This document shows positions 36,001 to 48,194 of a stretch of 64,000 nt of DNA, in pieces. The position numbers were made by a program, and so were the translations under genes. Each line of letters opens with the position of its first letter. Within the stretch, counting starts at the first letter, position 1. Origin of the DNA: Adiantum capillus-veneris. Taxonomy: Eukaryota > Streptophyta > Polypodiopsida > Polypodiales > Pteridaceae. The stretch is from positions 99,873,412 through 99,937,411 of the forward strand of contig CM043963.1 in the NCBI GenBank assembly GCA_014529385.2, given 5' to 3'. The notes under the pieces are model-generated. The model had not been told where the DNA came from and did no database searches. It saw only the letters and a program-made list of their open reading frames with translations.

Positions 36001-36990
36001 TCCAGGTACGACTTGTATACTAATTAGCAATACTAATATGATAAATAACATACTCTATCAGGTGATCAACATATTGAAGATTTGAACTAGCATATACAAT
36101 ATAGCATGTTCTAGCTAGAATAAACCATAAACAACCACAGTGTAAATAACAATCAGTATGCTAACTGTAAAGTTTCACATGCTTTTTAGTGTACTTGAAT
36201 AATGGTGCTTTGGTTAGAGAAATTACCTAAGGTTCATCAAGGAGGTGTACAGGGTTCTTTATCTAATTTTTTCTCCCCATCCTCTTTCGACAAACATCTT
36301 TTTTGTTGGGGGATACACGGGTCCCTTCTCTCTAAAATGTTTAAACCAACTCTTTCATTTCATATGTGATTGTGCTATGACAAGCATTTTTTTGATATGC
36401 AGACAATGAAACCATTCCACTGCCAGCATTCGATGTCACACACAATTTAGCCTTGTACAAGGATCGACGTGGAACTTTAACAAGTCTTGAGACTTTTGAC
36501 ATATGCATATTCTCTGAATTCAACATCATGGAAAATGATGTATGCTTCAAATACAACTCCTCATTATAGCTTGGCTGCTTCACAAGCGCCAAGATGTTAC
36601 AAAAATTGCACATGATTGCACTTTGAATAGTAGACTCCTCTGGACACATTGCTTGCACGATAGGATGATGAGATACTAGATTCCAAATTTCTTGCTTGTA
36701 TCCTGTACTAATTCCTTCAATCCTCCTCTTGAATAGTGCCACAATCTCATACAAAATTTTCTCTTATTTTCCTCCTCAAAGGCAAGCTCGCGAACTTGAA
36801 CCTGCTTAAATTTTATCTTATCTCATTGTTTCCTCTCTCTTTGCCTCTCATAGTCCCTAATGACAGTAGAAGTTGGGTCCTTCAAGTTTGGATTCATTCT
36901 CTGTAAAGGATCCCATTTGCTACCTTCATCTGCTTCCGTTGAACACACAAGTAAACCTACCAAATCAGATTGCAAGGTATAGTTCTCCAT
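33048..36990 (-). pseudogene. Transposase-like gene (SDG/QFK/GHGKG family), broken
   Basis: Read right to left. It starts at ATG 36990 (MENYTLQSDL), passes two stops near 36795-36810, and continues in 36341-36754 (ending ACHSTITYEMKELV) and TRVSPNKKDVCRKRMGRK near 36290. After an intron (34935-36226) it resumes with KPFFIRWLKDRYTCCREYH and a Cys-rich segment at 34423-34760 (CRCTCSICVRG, CECKKCGVKKLETCC). 34048-34299 follows (VTIFVHITYYCR, HDTLFVQHCF), then VKSDSVASQFKAARPFYFVARY and FFFGSGHGKGDHDYTGA at 33905-34040, and the C-terminus at 33048-33437. I know this arrangement from uncharacterised transposon-like proteins of plants and animals; a DDE-type catalytic role is inference. Several stops and shifts make it inactive. 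Confidence 0.5.
34935..36226 (-). other. Intron filled by palindromic repeat array 3
   Basis: On the minus strand the donor TTAG|GTAATTTC lies at 36226-36227 and the acceptor TTCTACAG|G at 34935. The coding sense continues across. Nearly all of the intron (about 34980-36170) consists of units such as TATGCTAACTAGCACTTACAG, related to array 2 in opposite orientation. Blocks of about 350-400 bp repeat within it (CAGTATGCTAACTAACACATTCAATAG near 35083 and again near 35440). Confidence 0.8.
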
Positions 36991-37059
36991 AGCTGTATGA
37001 GATGGGGAGGAAGTGGGCTACACGGAGAGAATGTGAGGCAAAGGGAGAGGGTGAGACTG

Positions 37060-37062
<3 letters not shown>

Positions 37063-37121
<59 letters not shown>
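37063..37121. repeat. (GA)n microsatellite
   Basis: About 28 GA repeats, just upstream (on the minus strand) of the start of the transposase-like gene. Confidence 0.95.
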
Positions 37122-37127
<6 letters not shown>

Positions 37128-37169
37128 CACTACACCATGACTTTAGTAACTGAAAAAGATACCACGCTT

Positions 37170-39100
37170 GAACTTGGCGTCGAGTAAATTTAACATTAAT
37201 CTTGGCTTTCGAATGTATGCTAACAAGGACTACTTACTAGCATTGTCCAAGACAACATTTTTTGTGCACGTTAACATGCTTCTACCCTATATTAAAAAAT
37301 AAGAAGGATCTCATTTGGATTGGAAGGGGTGATGGACTTCTGATCACAACTTAAACTATTTAAGATATATGTATTTTTTTCAAAAATATATATACGAGGT
37401 ATCTCTAGAAAACACACCTTAATACTTTCCACTTGATTGAGAGGGATAATGGCCTTCTAACCCCAAAAATTGTTGTAACATCATACCATTTCTATTGAGT
37501 ATTGATACTTGCTCCGATTCTCACATTGTATGGATTGTAGGTAGAAGTTGAAAAGTTTTTATGTAGAACATGGATAACAACTAATAGGGTATGTTGACAC
37601 CTGTAAAACATATTCAAGGCTAACAAATCTGTTGTTTTGTTTATGTGGATGCAGGGATTCTATCTTTACTTAGTATCTTTTTGGCTTGATGGGCGTGAGT
37701 ATGCATTGAAGGGGGGAGTCCCCTAGTATGTGGTGAGCTTGATCTTTGCACAGTTCCCTACATCCATGTTAGGTGACATTATTCACAATTACACAGCAAG
37801 TGAGTTTTTTCTATGTTATTTGAGAGGTTTCATGTTCATTATAGATTGCACATAGGTCATGATGCACCTTGTTCATTTTAACTTGAGTGTGCAGATAATG
37901 TAAAAGGTGATCCTTATGAAGCAACCAAGTAGTAAAGCATTTGAGAGAATCAATATTAAACCACGGTGTACACCTAAATGATACTTAAAGAAGTGTGAAA
38001 AGATGTACAAATTTATGAAATTTTGGCCAAACAGGACCATTGAGAAGGATCACAAATTGCTCAATCAATCTCATGGCATCATCTACTATAAAGATGTTAA
38101 AACGAGCATAATCTGGTTTGGCATAGCCTTCAAATATAATATAGGCAACCAAAATAAACAGCGAAACAACAATTTGGACCATATTTCAGATAGATTAATG
38201 TATGTTCATACTCAACCTAATTACTCTAATGCCACATTCCATAAACCCTTAGTGAATCAACATCATGACAACCAGTCATGGCAAAAACAAAGAATAGACA
38301 TAGGTTAAATATATATTTTTATCATCAATAGTTTGGCACCAACCTAAGAGGTGGTGCTTTGTTTGACGAGATCCATAATGTAAAGCCTTAGGATAGGAAA
38401 CTCAACAACACCCCACCCACACAAACTTGCAGTGAACTAGTGTAATTGGCAGACACACAAGCACTCTACTCACTTTCCTAGACACACACCAGTGCAAAGA
38501 AAAGCTAAGCGAGGGACAAGATCATCCCTCACCTGTAAGTAGAGGACCCTCGAGAAGAAGTCGGACAGAAACTCTCGCAAGATTAGCTTATAGAATCAGC
38601 ATAGAGTCCAAGTATGCATACACCGTAGATACCATATCAAGCAAATATGAGTCATTAGTGATGGTGTCGGGGAGAGAGAGAGAGAGAAGGGAGACACAAG
38701 AACATCAGAGCTAAGCAATAGGCATGGAGAATGCTAGCAAATAACCTCACATCATGCTTGGGAGGAGAGATTCCATTCAAGAATGTGTACATAATTATGC
38801 CAGGGTATTAAACCCTTTAAAATTAATTTTTAGGGGAGTGTTTAAGAAAAAAAAAAAGAAACTCAACACAAGTGTGTTTAGGGGTGAGTAACATCCAACG
38901 AATTCCAACCATAGAGCTTTAAATACTTAAGTTGGGATAGTGCAAGAAGGGGTTTGGCCCCATAGGAGGAGAGATTCAAATTTTAATCATCAAGTGGAAG
39001 GCCCTTCAGTGGATAAGGCCAAGTCATAATTGGCATTGTAATTAAAAGTTTGAGAAAGGAGTTTCCAAGTATAGGATAGGCCACTAATAAGGCACATATA
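37170..39100. other. Mostly non-coding region
   Basis: No recognised gene. Short plus-strand frames at about 37650-37750 (GFYLYLVSFWLDGREYALKGGVP) and 38003-38308 look protein-like but match no family I know; they may be decayed exons. Confidence 0.35.
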
Positions 39101-39105
39101 AAAGC

Positions 39106-39106
<1 letters not shown>

Positions 39107-39201
<95 letters not shown>
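39107..39201 (+). repeat. Compound (GT)n(GA)n microsatellite
   Basis: About 14 GT repeats followed directly by about 32 GA repeats. The same GT-then-GA arrangement, shorter, occurs in the LTR at 23057-23083. Confidence 0.95.
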
Positions 39202-39203
<2 letters not shown>

Positions 39204-40930
39204 CAACTTATGCGTGTCACCTCTGTATCATTCCAATTTTATCACATGCTTCAAGTATTTGAAATAATTTGTGAGTTTTCCTATGATGTTAGAATATTCT
39301 ATAACTTCTTTATTGACATGAAAAGTTTCCTTCTGACCTCTCCATATGTAACCGTCCCCTTCTTCCCTACATTGCATCAACAAGAGAAGATGCTCACAAC
39401 CCAGTGTATCAACAAATAGTGGTGACCCCATGTGTGTCTCCCTTGACTAACCATAACCATAACCAAATTCTCAAACCACAACCAAAATTGAACATACATG
39501 AATATATCTAGAACCATGGCTACCGTCTAAAAGTATATATGAACCAAAAAATAACGAGCTATACATCAAAATGTACAAATGGAAAAATATACATCAACCA
39601 TATTGATCAAGGCAAGGCCTCCCAGTCGACGGCATCTCCCTCATCTTGAAGTGTAGAAGAAGAGTTGATAGTCCATGCTTGAATCCATATTTCTCCTCTC
39701 TATCCGTTGGGGAGGATGTTTCATGGCAAGCTCCTATAATATAAACACTTAACCATAAGATAAACATTAGAAAAACATATGTACATATGCTATTTATATA
39801 TTGTATAAAATTAAAGACTCATGTTAAAAAGTCTCGTAGTCTCCACTCCCAAGATAAGAAGATCCTACAGACTCTAGGCATGCTATGGACGCACCTTGTT
39901 GTATCTGCTAAAACCTGTCCAGACGCTCATGTGACTCTCGCACAATCCTTGCCCACTCCTCTACATCCAGCCATGCTAGCTTTGGCTCATGACAAATTTC
40001 TCTTGTGTGTCCTCTCTGTACCTATTTGATCCAATTTGGGACATTGTTCCAAATACGCGTACTCATTTTAAAAGAGTACACAATCATTAGGACATATATG
40101 GATTTTATTATAATCCATCCCTAAGTACGTAAGCAGCGCAACAAGTTGGGTAGGAGAATGTGATTGCCTTCTAGCAAAAATTGCTCGTTGAGCAATTTGT
40201 CAAAACCATGTAAACAATTTAAACAAGAAATTAGCATTTTCAGATAAATTAGTATAAAATATATATATATTTACTTGAAAATATCTATAACACTCATGTC
40301 ACACCACCCATAAATAGAAGATAAATAGATTCTAGGTTAAGCATTACCAAAGTTGTACAGAGAAATTTTTTTTTGTCACCGTTGTAAAGCGACATGTGGG
40401 CAAGCATTTTCATCATCTCTCCTTCTTCTTTGGAATTCTCATGCCGTCACTGTGGATGAGGTTATTTAGGTTGAGAGGTAGTGTTTCCTTGAATGCTAGC
40501 ACTTTCTCTTGGATTTGAATGATGGGATCCATGTCAAAGAATACATCTTTGTTCCATCTCATCTTCTTGAAAAGTATCATCGAGTAGAGTCCACCAGTAG
40601 TGTTTCATTTGATATTATCCTCCTTTGTTGAGTCTGTGTTGAGATTGGAGCAATATTGATATCCAAGATTTTGACATATTCTCTCTTGACCATGAAATTG
40701 ATAACGTAGATCTTATAGTTGCTCTATGGGAAAAAGGTCATTGTTGTGTATATGCTGATCAAAGATCTTTTGTTTTTGAAAGATTTGATGCTTACATAAC
40801 ATACAAGGGAATGTCATCCTATTGTCCATAATTAATCTAGAGATTGCAAAAAAATTTAATAAGTAATAGTGAGTACACATGGCTTGACTGTTATTAGAGC
40901 ATATAACATGAGCTAACACATAAGTTTGAA
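39202..40930. other. Non-coding region
   Basis: AT-rich, with only short frames and no recognised homology. A short (AT)n lies near 40259-40270. Confidence 0.4.
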
Positions 40931-40934
40931 CAAA

Positions 40935-42320
40935 CGGCTATAAAGCCCCAAGCAAACCAATGGCCAACCATAAAAATCTTTGCACATCTAACCATAATGG
41001 TCAAACCAAAATCCACTAGGCCTAATCGTCCAAACCGTAAGTGTCTTCACATAGCTAACCCTAATTGGCCAAACCACTAGTATCTTTGCATGACTAGCCC
41101 TAATTATCCAAAACAAAAATAGACAACAATGTAACTAAACTAGCTCAAATTCTCTAGACATGCTTGATCCCTGCACACCTTGGTATAGAGGTGCAAGGAG
41201 ATTAGGACCATCGGGATACTTTCGTCTTTATTGGTCAATGACTATATTCATAGGTGGACCGTAAGTACACAGCCATGTCTACATGACAATGCATGTAGAT
41301 TGAGCACAAATCCTAATATGTAACACTCCAAAAACGTCCATTTATTAGCAACCAAACCAAAATCCACTAACCCTAAGCGGCTAGCCCCAAGAAGATTAAA
41401 ATGGTCAAATAGTACACTAGACAAACCAAAAGTTGCTAATCCTAAGCTGCTCACTCTTAGCGACTAGCCCTAAGCAGATTGAAAGGGCCAAACATTGTCC
41501 TAATCCAATTCAGAGTGGCAAACATAAGTGACTTTACATAGCCATATCCTAGCAAACAAATTATAAGCAACCAGCCCTAAGAAGACAGCTAGCCAAATGC
41601 TGCCCTAACATGATTTGGAGAGGCCAAACCTAAGCGGCTTTACACAACGTGAACACGGCTATATATTAGCGACCAAACCAAAAGTGGCTAACCCTAAGCA
41701 GCTAGCCCTAAGAAGATTTAAATGGCCAAATGCAACACTAATCCAATTTGGAGTGGCCAAACCTAAGAGGCCTTACATGGCCTACCCTAATGCTCTAAAT
41801 ACGGCCATCTATTAGCGATCAAACCAAAATTCGTTAAGCCTAAGCTGCTAAGTTTTAGCTACTATCCCTAACCAGATTGAAATGGCCAAATGCTATCCTA
41901 ATTTGATTTAGAGCGGCCAAACATAAGAGACTTTAAACAACCACATCCTAGCAACCAAACCATAAAACACCATATTAGAGAGTTTGAGACTGTAGAGCCA
42001 ATTTGGGAATCACTAATGTATTAAAGATTTTTCCATATGGACAAATCTAAAAGAAAAATCAAGACCAAAGACTTCCACAAGGTAGTAATTGAAAATGTCT
42101 TCCAAGCCATGCTCTCAAAACTTTGGATAAGATTTTTCCATGTGGTCAAATCTTAAGCTCATTTGGAAGTAAAATTTGGGAGATCCCCAAATTCATCAAT
42201 ATGGTATTAGAAGCAGCTACCTCTAAGCGGCTAGCCCTCAGTAGGCAACTAGTCAAACGCTTCCCTAACCGAATTTGGAGCGACCAAACCTAAGAGGATT
42301 TACACAGCCAACACATCTAA
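40935..42320. repeat. Degenerate array with CCCTAA words
   Basis: Diverged units of roughly 110-130 bp recur about eight to ten times. Typical phrases are GGCTAACCCTAAGC, GCTAGCCCTAAGAAGATT, AAATGGCCAAATGC, CCTAATCCAATTTGGAGTGGCCAAACCTAAG and TTACATAGCC. The words CTAACCCTAA resemble the plant telomere heptamer CCCTAAA, but they are dispersed and never tandem, so this is not a telomeric array. Confidence 0.75.
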
Positions 42321-42339
42321 GCTACCTACTTAAAAGATA

Positions 42340-42786
42340 AAAAGAAAAAGAAAATAATAGAAAGGCAAAAGAAATATTCGAGAAAAATTCGGGTTCAATT
42401 TAAACAACAAAGTATACTCACAAGACACTTCCGGCTTATGCCATGGGAACATGAACATAACCAATGCATAGGAAATTAGCTTTTCATTTTGAGAAAATTA
42501 GCATAAAGGAAAAGATAAGATAAGGGAAAAGGAAAAATAAAAAGATAGAGGAGAAAAGGAGAAGATAAGAATAAGGTGAGTAAGTAACTTGTTAAGAAAG
42601 TTTTGATAAGTAAGATAAGTTATCAAGATAAGCAAATTTAACTATCAAGATAAGTGAAAACACTTATAAAAAATGTGTTTTTTTCTCATTTTTCACTTTT
42701 GTCCTTCATTTTCTCAAGGTGAAAACTTGATAGTAAGTTTAAGAAATCCATAGAAAAACCTCTTTCACACACAGACACACCTCCTA

Positions 42787-42835
<49 letters not shown>

Positions 42836-42840
42836 CTCTA
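42340..42840. repeat. Purine-rich tract and (CA)n microsatellite
   Basis: AAGATAAG-like words recur from about 42485 to 42660, followed by a (CA)n run of about 20 repeats at 42790-42833. No gene recognised. Confidence 0.7.
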
Positions 42841-43304
42841 AGAAAAGCCATGTCCAAAACCCTAATCAAATTTGTCAAAAACTTGATCTTCTTCTTCACA
42901 CTACCCTCTCCCTCTCCTCTCTCCTAATTCTCAAGATTTCCATAGCTTGAATCCCCTTTGCCTCTTAGCATTCTGTCATTTCAAGTAGCCAAATTGGGGG
43001 CCTTCAAGCAAAGTGAAGAGACGACTACATCCAAAGCAAGGAGAAGATTAGATTATACACACACTAAGGTATTGTTTTTTTATTATTTTTATGCTCTTTC
43101 ACTTGCTTGAAAGTGATTTACTTTCATGCTTACATAAATTTATGCTTAAGCTCTCATTTTTCCATAAGCAAGCCTTTTGCTTGGAAAGAAGAAATAACTA
43201 CTTAATTTTGTTGTTTCCCTCTAATTATGGCTCATTACTAATCATAACTAGCAATGTTGCTAACAACTAACCTAGATATTATTTCAAGTTCCGTTGTTTC
43301 AACT

Positions 43305-43785
43305 TCTCTAGATTACCAAACTAATATGGCATAGAGAGAGTAAAAAACACTCTCTTTAACCATAGGTGACTAGAGATCATACTTATATTTCAAGTTCCAT
43401 TCTCTAGATTACCAGACTAATATGGTATAGAGAGAGTAGAAAGTACTCTCTTTAACCATAGGTGACTGGAGATCATACATATATTTCAACTTCCGTTCTC
43501 TAGATTGTCAGACTAATCTGGCATAGAGAAAGTAGAAAGCACTCTCTTTAACCATAGATCACTGGAGATCATACTTATATTTCAAGTTTCATTCTCTAGA
43601 TTACCACACTAACATGACATAGAGAAAGTAGAACGCACTCTCTTTAATCATAGATGACTGGAGATCATACTTATATTTCAAGTTTTGTTCTCTAGATTAT
43701 CAAACTAATATGGCATACAGATAGTAGAAAGTACTCTCTTTAACCATAGGTGATTGGAGATCATACTAAAAAAGCATGCATGTTG
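43305..43785 (+). repeat. Five-copy tandem repeat of exactly 96 bp
   Basis: Units start at TCTCTAGATT at 43305, 43401, 43497, 43593 and 43689, so every step is exactly 96 bases with only substitutions and no indels. Each unit contains AGAGAGTA-GAAAG-TACTCTCT or a close variant, an 8-bp stem with a 5-nt loop, and ends GGAGATCATACTTATATTTCAAGTT. Confidence 0.93.
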
Positions 43786-43789
43786 GATG

Positions 43790-44710
43790 ATCATTAATAT
43801 CTATGCGTACCCTTAAACCCCGCGAAAAATATATTTTTTAACTTTTTAAAATGCACGAGGTAGTTGCCACACATAATCACAAAAAATTAAGTATTGGAAT
43901 TAGCCATTCTATTGAAAGTGACATTATAATTTACTCTAAAAAGAAAGCTCTTATGAAAGGTTCACAAGTTTTTCTTTAAATTTAAGAAATATGATTTTTC
44001 TTCTTTCAAAGAGAAAAGAGCATGTGTGTAAGATTTGTTTAGTGATACCAATAAAGGTTAATACTAATTCACTCAAGGAGAGTTAAGTTTTGAAGCGTAG
44101 CCCTATCTTAATCAAAGAAGTTTTTCTTTGGAAGTGGAAATTTCCTTTAAGGTATCCCCCCCTCTTATCAATTGGAAAATCACAAAACCATAAGCCTCTT
44201 CTAGCTATATAATTAATCCTCTCCATGATAGCAAAGGCATGCCTAAATTCCTTCTTAAAGAAGAATTTGTTAATCATTCATACACTATTGCATGAACCAT
44301 TTTTCACTATACTAGAATGTCCACTCTTAGGAACTTCGTATTCTTTTATGCTTACGCTACCATGCATGGAAGGGTTTCACTCTTGCATAAGCACTCAAAG
44401 GAAGTTCCATGATTATTTGTCTCAAGATTGCAAGTTGGTGCATTCCAAAGTTTTGTGTTTACCACGCATAGATCACACCAAAGAAAAAATTCATTGTAGA
44501 AAGCATATGCATTGTTCAATTCAAGTTTGTCTACTTTCAAGTTTTTTTTTGCAAATTTGAAGGGGGGAGTAAGGGGATAGCTTCACGGATGTTGTGAGCG
44601 TGTTGCGTGAACATGAAACTCCCATCACTTCCACGGAGATTCCCCATAGATGGAAAATGATGCAAAGGGACAAAAATGGGATTCGTGAAAGTCAGTATTA
44701 ACTTGAAACT
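43790..44710. other. Non-coding left flank of the second retrotransposon
   Basis: No recognised gene. GAAGGGGGGAGTAAGGGG near 44560 looks like a polypurine tract, so this may be the tail of an older element into which the 44716-54821 element inserted. Confidence 0.35.
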
Positions 44711-44715
44711 TACGT

Positions 44716-45549
44716 TGTCGAGAAATTTGCGGTCTTTCCAGGAAAGCACCGGGCTTATGGATGTGAGAGTTTGTGAGAGACCTCCAAAAAACTATATGAA
44801 GGAGTTAAACCATAGATGCCATGAAAAGTAGGGTTTGGAAAGAAGTGCAATCAAAGAAGTCCCACTTTTTCTCTCTTGCACTCACACACACAAAGAAAGA
44901 ACACAAAAGAGAATATTAAACCAACACAAAGATGAAAACATCAAGGCTATGGTCATATCCTATCATGGATAATATGAAAGGGTTAATAGATGAGGTAATG
45001 GCATTCAATCTTGGCTGACCGAATAGGCTACAAATTGTTCTTTGGAATTGTAGTTTTGTGAGACCATAATATATATACTTTGTCTAGTGATTGGTATTAA
45101 TTGTGTGTACAAATCCTCTTGGTTCATAGCAAGATAACTACGCTTATATCAAAAGAAAAGTTATAGTATATGAGAGGTAGTATGATGGGATCCGGTGATA
45201 AAAGTATTTCATTGAGCCTTTCTGGGCCAAAGAGAAACACTATACGTTGTTGAAAGTGTATTTACGGCTAATCCATACATTAATTCTAATAGATCGTATA
45301 GAGTGAAAGCGATAGAAATTATCATCATGTGGATTATTCATCTAGGATAACTCTAGTATGTGAAAAATGTTGATATGAGAGAAGAGAAGGGAAGAGAAGA
45401 GAAGAGAGTTTCCCTCCCAAGCCCTATTCTTGCCCGTAGGCAATAAGGATACTGCGGGGAGAGATGTACCTGTAGCAAGGAGAACCTAAAATTTGTAGAG
45501 AGGATGAATTACTAAGAGTGAGAGAGATAGGTTTTGTTAAGGAGATGAG

Positions 45550-45638
<89 letters not shown>

Positions 45639-46800
45639 TGGATCAGAGATGAAAAAGAAGACAACAAGAAATCAAGAAAACATCAATGTCGAACACATCT
45701 TACTTGACAAACCCTTCGGCACCATTATTGATGGAGAGAGAAGAAGAGGGGAGAATTCAACGTTGATTGATACGCCAAGTCCAAGACCTTCTTTGATTAG
45801 ATTTGATCTTCCAAGGATAGTGTGCAAGAATGGCTAGTCTTCCTCTAGGAGAAAGTATAGGTTTAGGCTTATGTTAATGGCTAAGTACAATTTGACATTA
45901 CTACTCACTCCCTCATGAATTCCTCTCATCAATGTCTTGAATGCTTGAGTTGTTTTCAAGGAAGAAGAGGTCTCCTTTTATAGGTGAAGAGAACCCCCAA
46001 GGGTTAACACAAGAAGAGAAGAGCTAGTGTGAACAAAAACTGGAAAAGTTGGAAATGAGCTGTCCCTGCATGATGTGGGCAGACTGGGGTCCAGTATTTT
46101 GATCATATCTCCTCAACCGTAGCTCCAAATAAAAAAGAAAAAATATGGGCAAAAACTTCAGCTCATTACCTACGACATATTTTTATATGCATTTCCAATT
46201 CGGATTAGAACCTTGTGTAAAAAAATCATCAAAAAAGGGTCCATTTTTGGCAGCAAAAGTCTTCCTGTGGTCCCCTGAGCCTAGACTTTCATTTGATTCC
46301 AAAGGTCACCTCATGCCATATGAAAGCATGACATTGCTCCTTGACAAAGTTTTGTAATCATGCTTGCAATAATGCATTAAAATAAGTGTATCTTTGAAAT
46401 CATGCCACCTAGTGTCCCACTAGGATTTGATTCCCTCCTAGTAGCTATTTAAAAAGAAATATAAGAAAAATACATAGAATATATATATATATATTGGAGT
46501 TACCCTAGATATAGGATCTAGATATGGTGTGAGATGATAATGAGATAGTAGAAATAAAGAATCAATTCCTTTTTGCCCCAAGTTAAAGAGGCGGAGCTAA
46601 TGACGCTTTTCCCATAGTATTTTCTGATGGTAAAGTAAGAATAGGTTACCCTTGAGATAAATAATAGGATGAGATAGAAAGCTTATTGTTATAGCTACAT
46701 ATGCATATGTACATTATAGGAAATATAATTATGTATCTAAAAAGTTACAAGATAGATCTTGTAGTATGCGTTCCCACTATGTACGTGTCACAGCACGACA
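44716..46800 (-). repeat. 3' LTR of the minus-strand gypsy element
   Basis: A 2085-bp LTR. It holds an (AT)n(GT)n microsatellite at 45553-45637 that accounts for most of the length difference from the other LTR. On the minus strand a TATAAAAGGAG box lies near 45975. A plus-strand frame (about 45648-45837, reading KKKTTRNQENINVEHILLDK) is shared by both LTRs, antisense to the element. Confidence 0.92.
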
Positions 46801-46963
46801 TCCACCCCCTCTAGACCTGCACATCTTCTGGTATCGACATTGTCTCTTTGTAAGATTAGTCCTCTTGTACATCTTCCTTGCTTTCTTATTCACTGGATAA
46901 TTCCAAAGCTTCATCTTCACTTTGATCGTCACCTGTGTTTTGCTCTTCTTCCTCATCGACATC

Positions 46964-48130
46964 TTATGGATCATTGTCTCTTCTTCTCTTAAACATTTTG
47001 ATCCTTTTTCCTACAATGGGAATCTTTACTTCTGTACCATCTAGTTCAGACAAGCTGTAAGTAGCATTTTCATTCACATGCTTTGCAACAAATGGTCCAA
47101 ACCATCTTTTTGAGAACTTACGCATGACTGTGTGATGGTTATCAAGGCTACTATTATACACTAAAGCCCATTCACCTTTGTCAATTGCTTTGCTCTTGAG
47201 TCGATGTTTCTTATCAAAGTTGTCCTTGTTTTTCAACCTTGCATTTTTGAGTCATTCTTTTGCAACCTCAATGTCTCCAGGTCTTCTCTCTAGTTGCCTT
47301 ATGCACAATGCAAGGAGATATTCTCTGTTGAGCCCCTCTTTCCAAGGTAGTACATTCCATGTGGGAATTGTATCTTCAATCGGAATCACTGGCTTTTGAC
47401 CATACATTAGCTCCGCAGGCATGTAGCCAGTTACTGAGCGATGTGTTGTATGATCAGCCCATAAAGCATATGGTAACAGTTTTGGCCACTCACCAACTCT
47501 TCCTTTACAAGCCTTGGCCAATGCTTTGATGATAGGAGGATGCCCTCTTTCACTCTTTCCATTGCCTTCAGGGTTGTAAGATGTAGTAAGAGAAAGCTTG
47601 ATTCCTAATCTAAAAAAGAACTCCCTTGCTTCTTCGGCATCCAGTTCACCTCTGTCTGCAGTGATCTTTCCCACACAACCATAACGGAAAATCACCTCAT
47701 CAAGAAGGAATTTTCACACAGCTTCTGTGGTTTTAGCTCTTAATGCTCTTCCTTCAACCTGATTAGTTAGGTCCTCTCATGCAAGAACCAAGTACCTCAT
47801 CTGCCAAAGTCCTAAAGGCATTGTGACTAGATCCACAACCCATTTTTAGTGCATGGCTAGTGGATATGTAGGGTGCAATCCATCACGATGTCGGGCATTT
47901 GAATACATTTTACAAGTTATACATGACTCTAAAAATTGAGATACATCTTTATACATACCCTTCCACCAGTATTTTTCTTTCAACTTGGAGAAGGTTGCCC
48001 ACACACCCCTGTGTCCAGCCCATAGACTCTCATGAAACTCTTGCATGAGCTTTACTTGAGTCTCTTTTTTTACATATAACCCTTTGTGGTGTAGCACCCT
48101 TTTGTTTAGGATGCTTCCACAAGTAACCAT
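46964..48130 (-). pseudogene. Integrase of the minus-strand gypsy element
   Basis: Integrase inserts the DNA copy into the genome. The N-terminal zinc domain lies at 47846-48130 (HRGVWATFSKLKEKYWW then CITCK). The core lies in 47252-47695, with ADRGELDAEE carrying the second catalytic Asp and TTSYNPEGNGKSERGHP the catalytic Glu region. The C-terminal part at 46964-47236 has KRWFGPFVAKHV and LSELDGTEVKIPI, the GPF/Y-type module. Stops and shifts separate the three pieces, and the stretch 47700-47845 with the first core Asp is not in an open frame. No chromodomain follows. Confidence 0.85.
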
Positions 48131-48194
48131 CCCTTAAAAAGTACCCATATGCTTTCCTGCGTATCCTCTTGAATTCTTGTTCAGACCAATCATC

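Noticed and set aside
34980-36170. Possible CRISPR-like array because of regular short repeats
   Set aside because: Units are degenerate, spacers are not unique, and the setting is plant nuclear DNA.
39111-39419. Arg-Glu repeat protein
   Set aside because: Translation of a (GT)n(GA)n microsatellite.
40935-42320. Interstitial telomere
   Set aside because: CCCTAA words are dispersed in ~120-bp units, never in tandem heptamers.
47178-47399. Plus-strand frames inside 46964-52791
   Set aside because: They are shadows of the minus-strand gag-pol frames, which carry the recognisable motifs.
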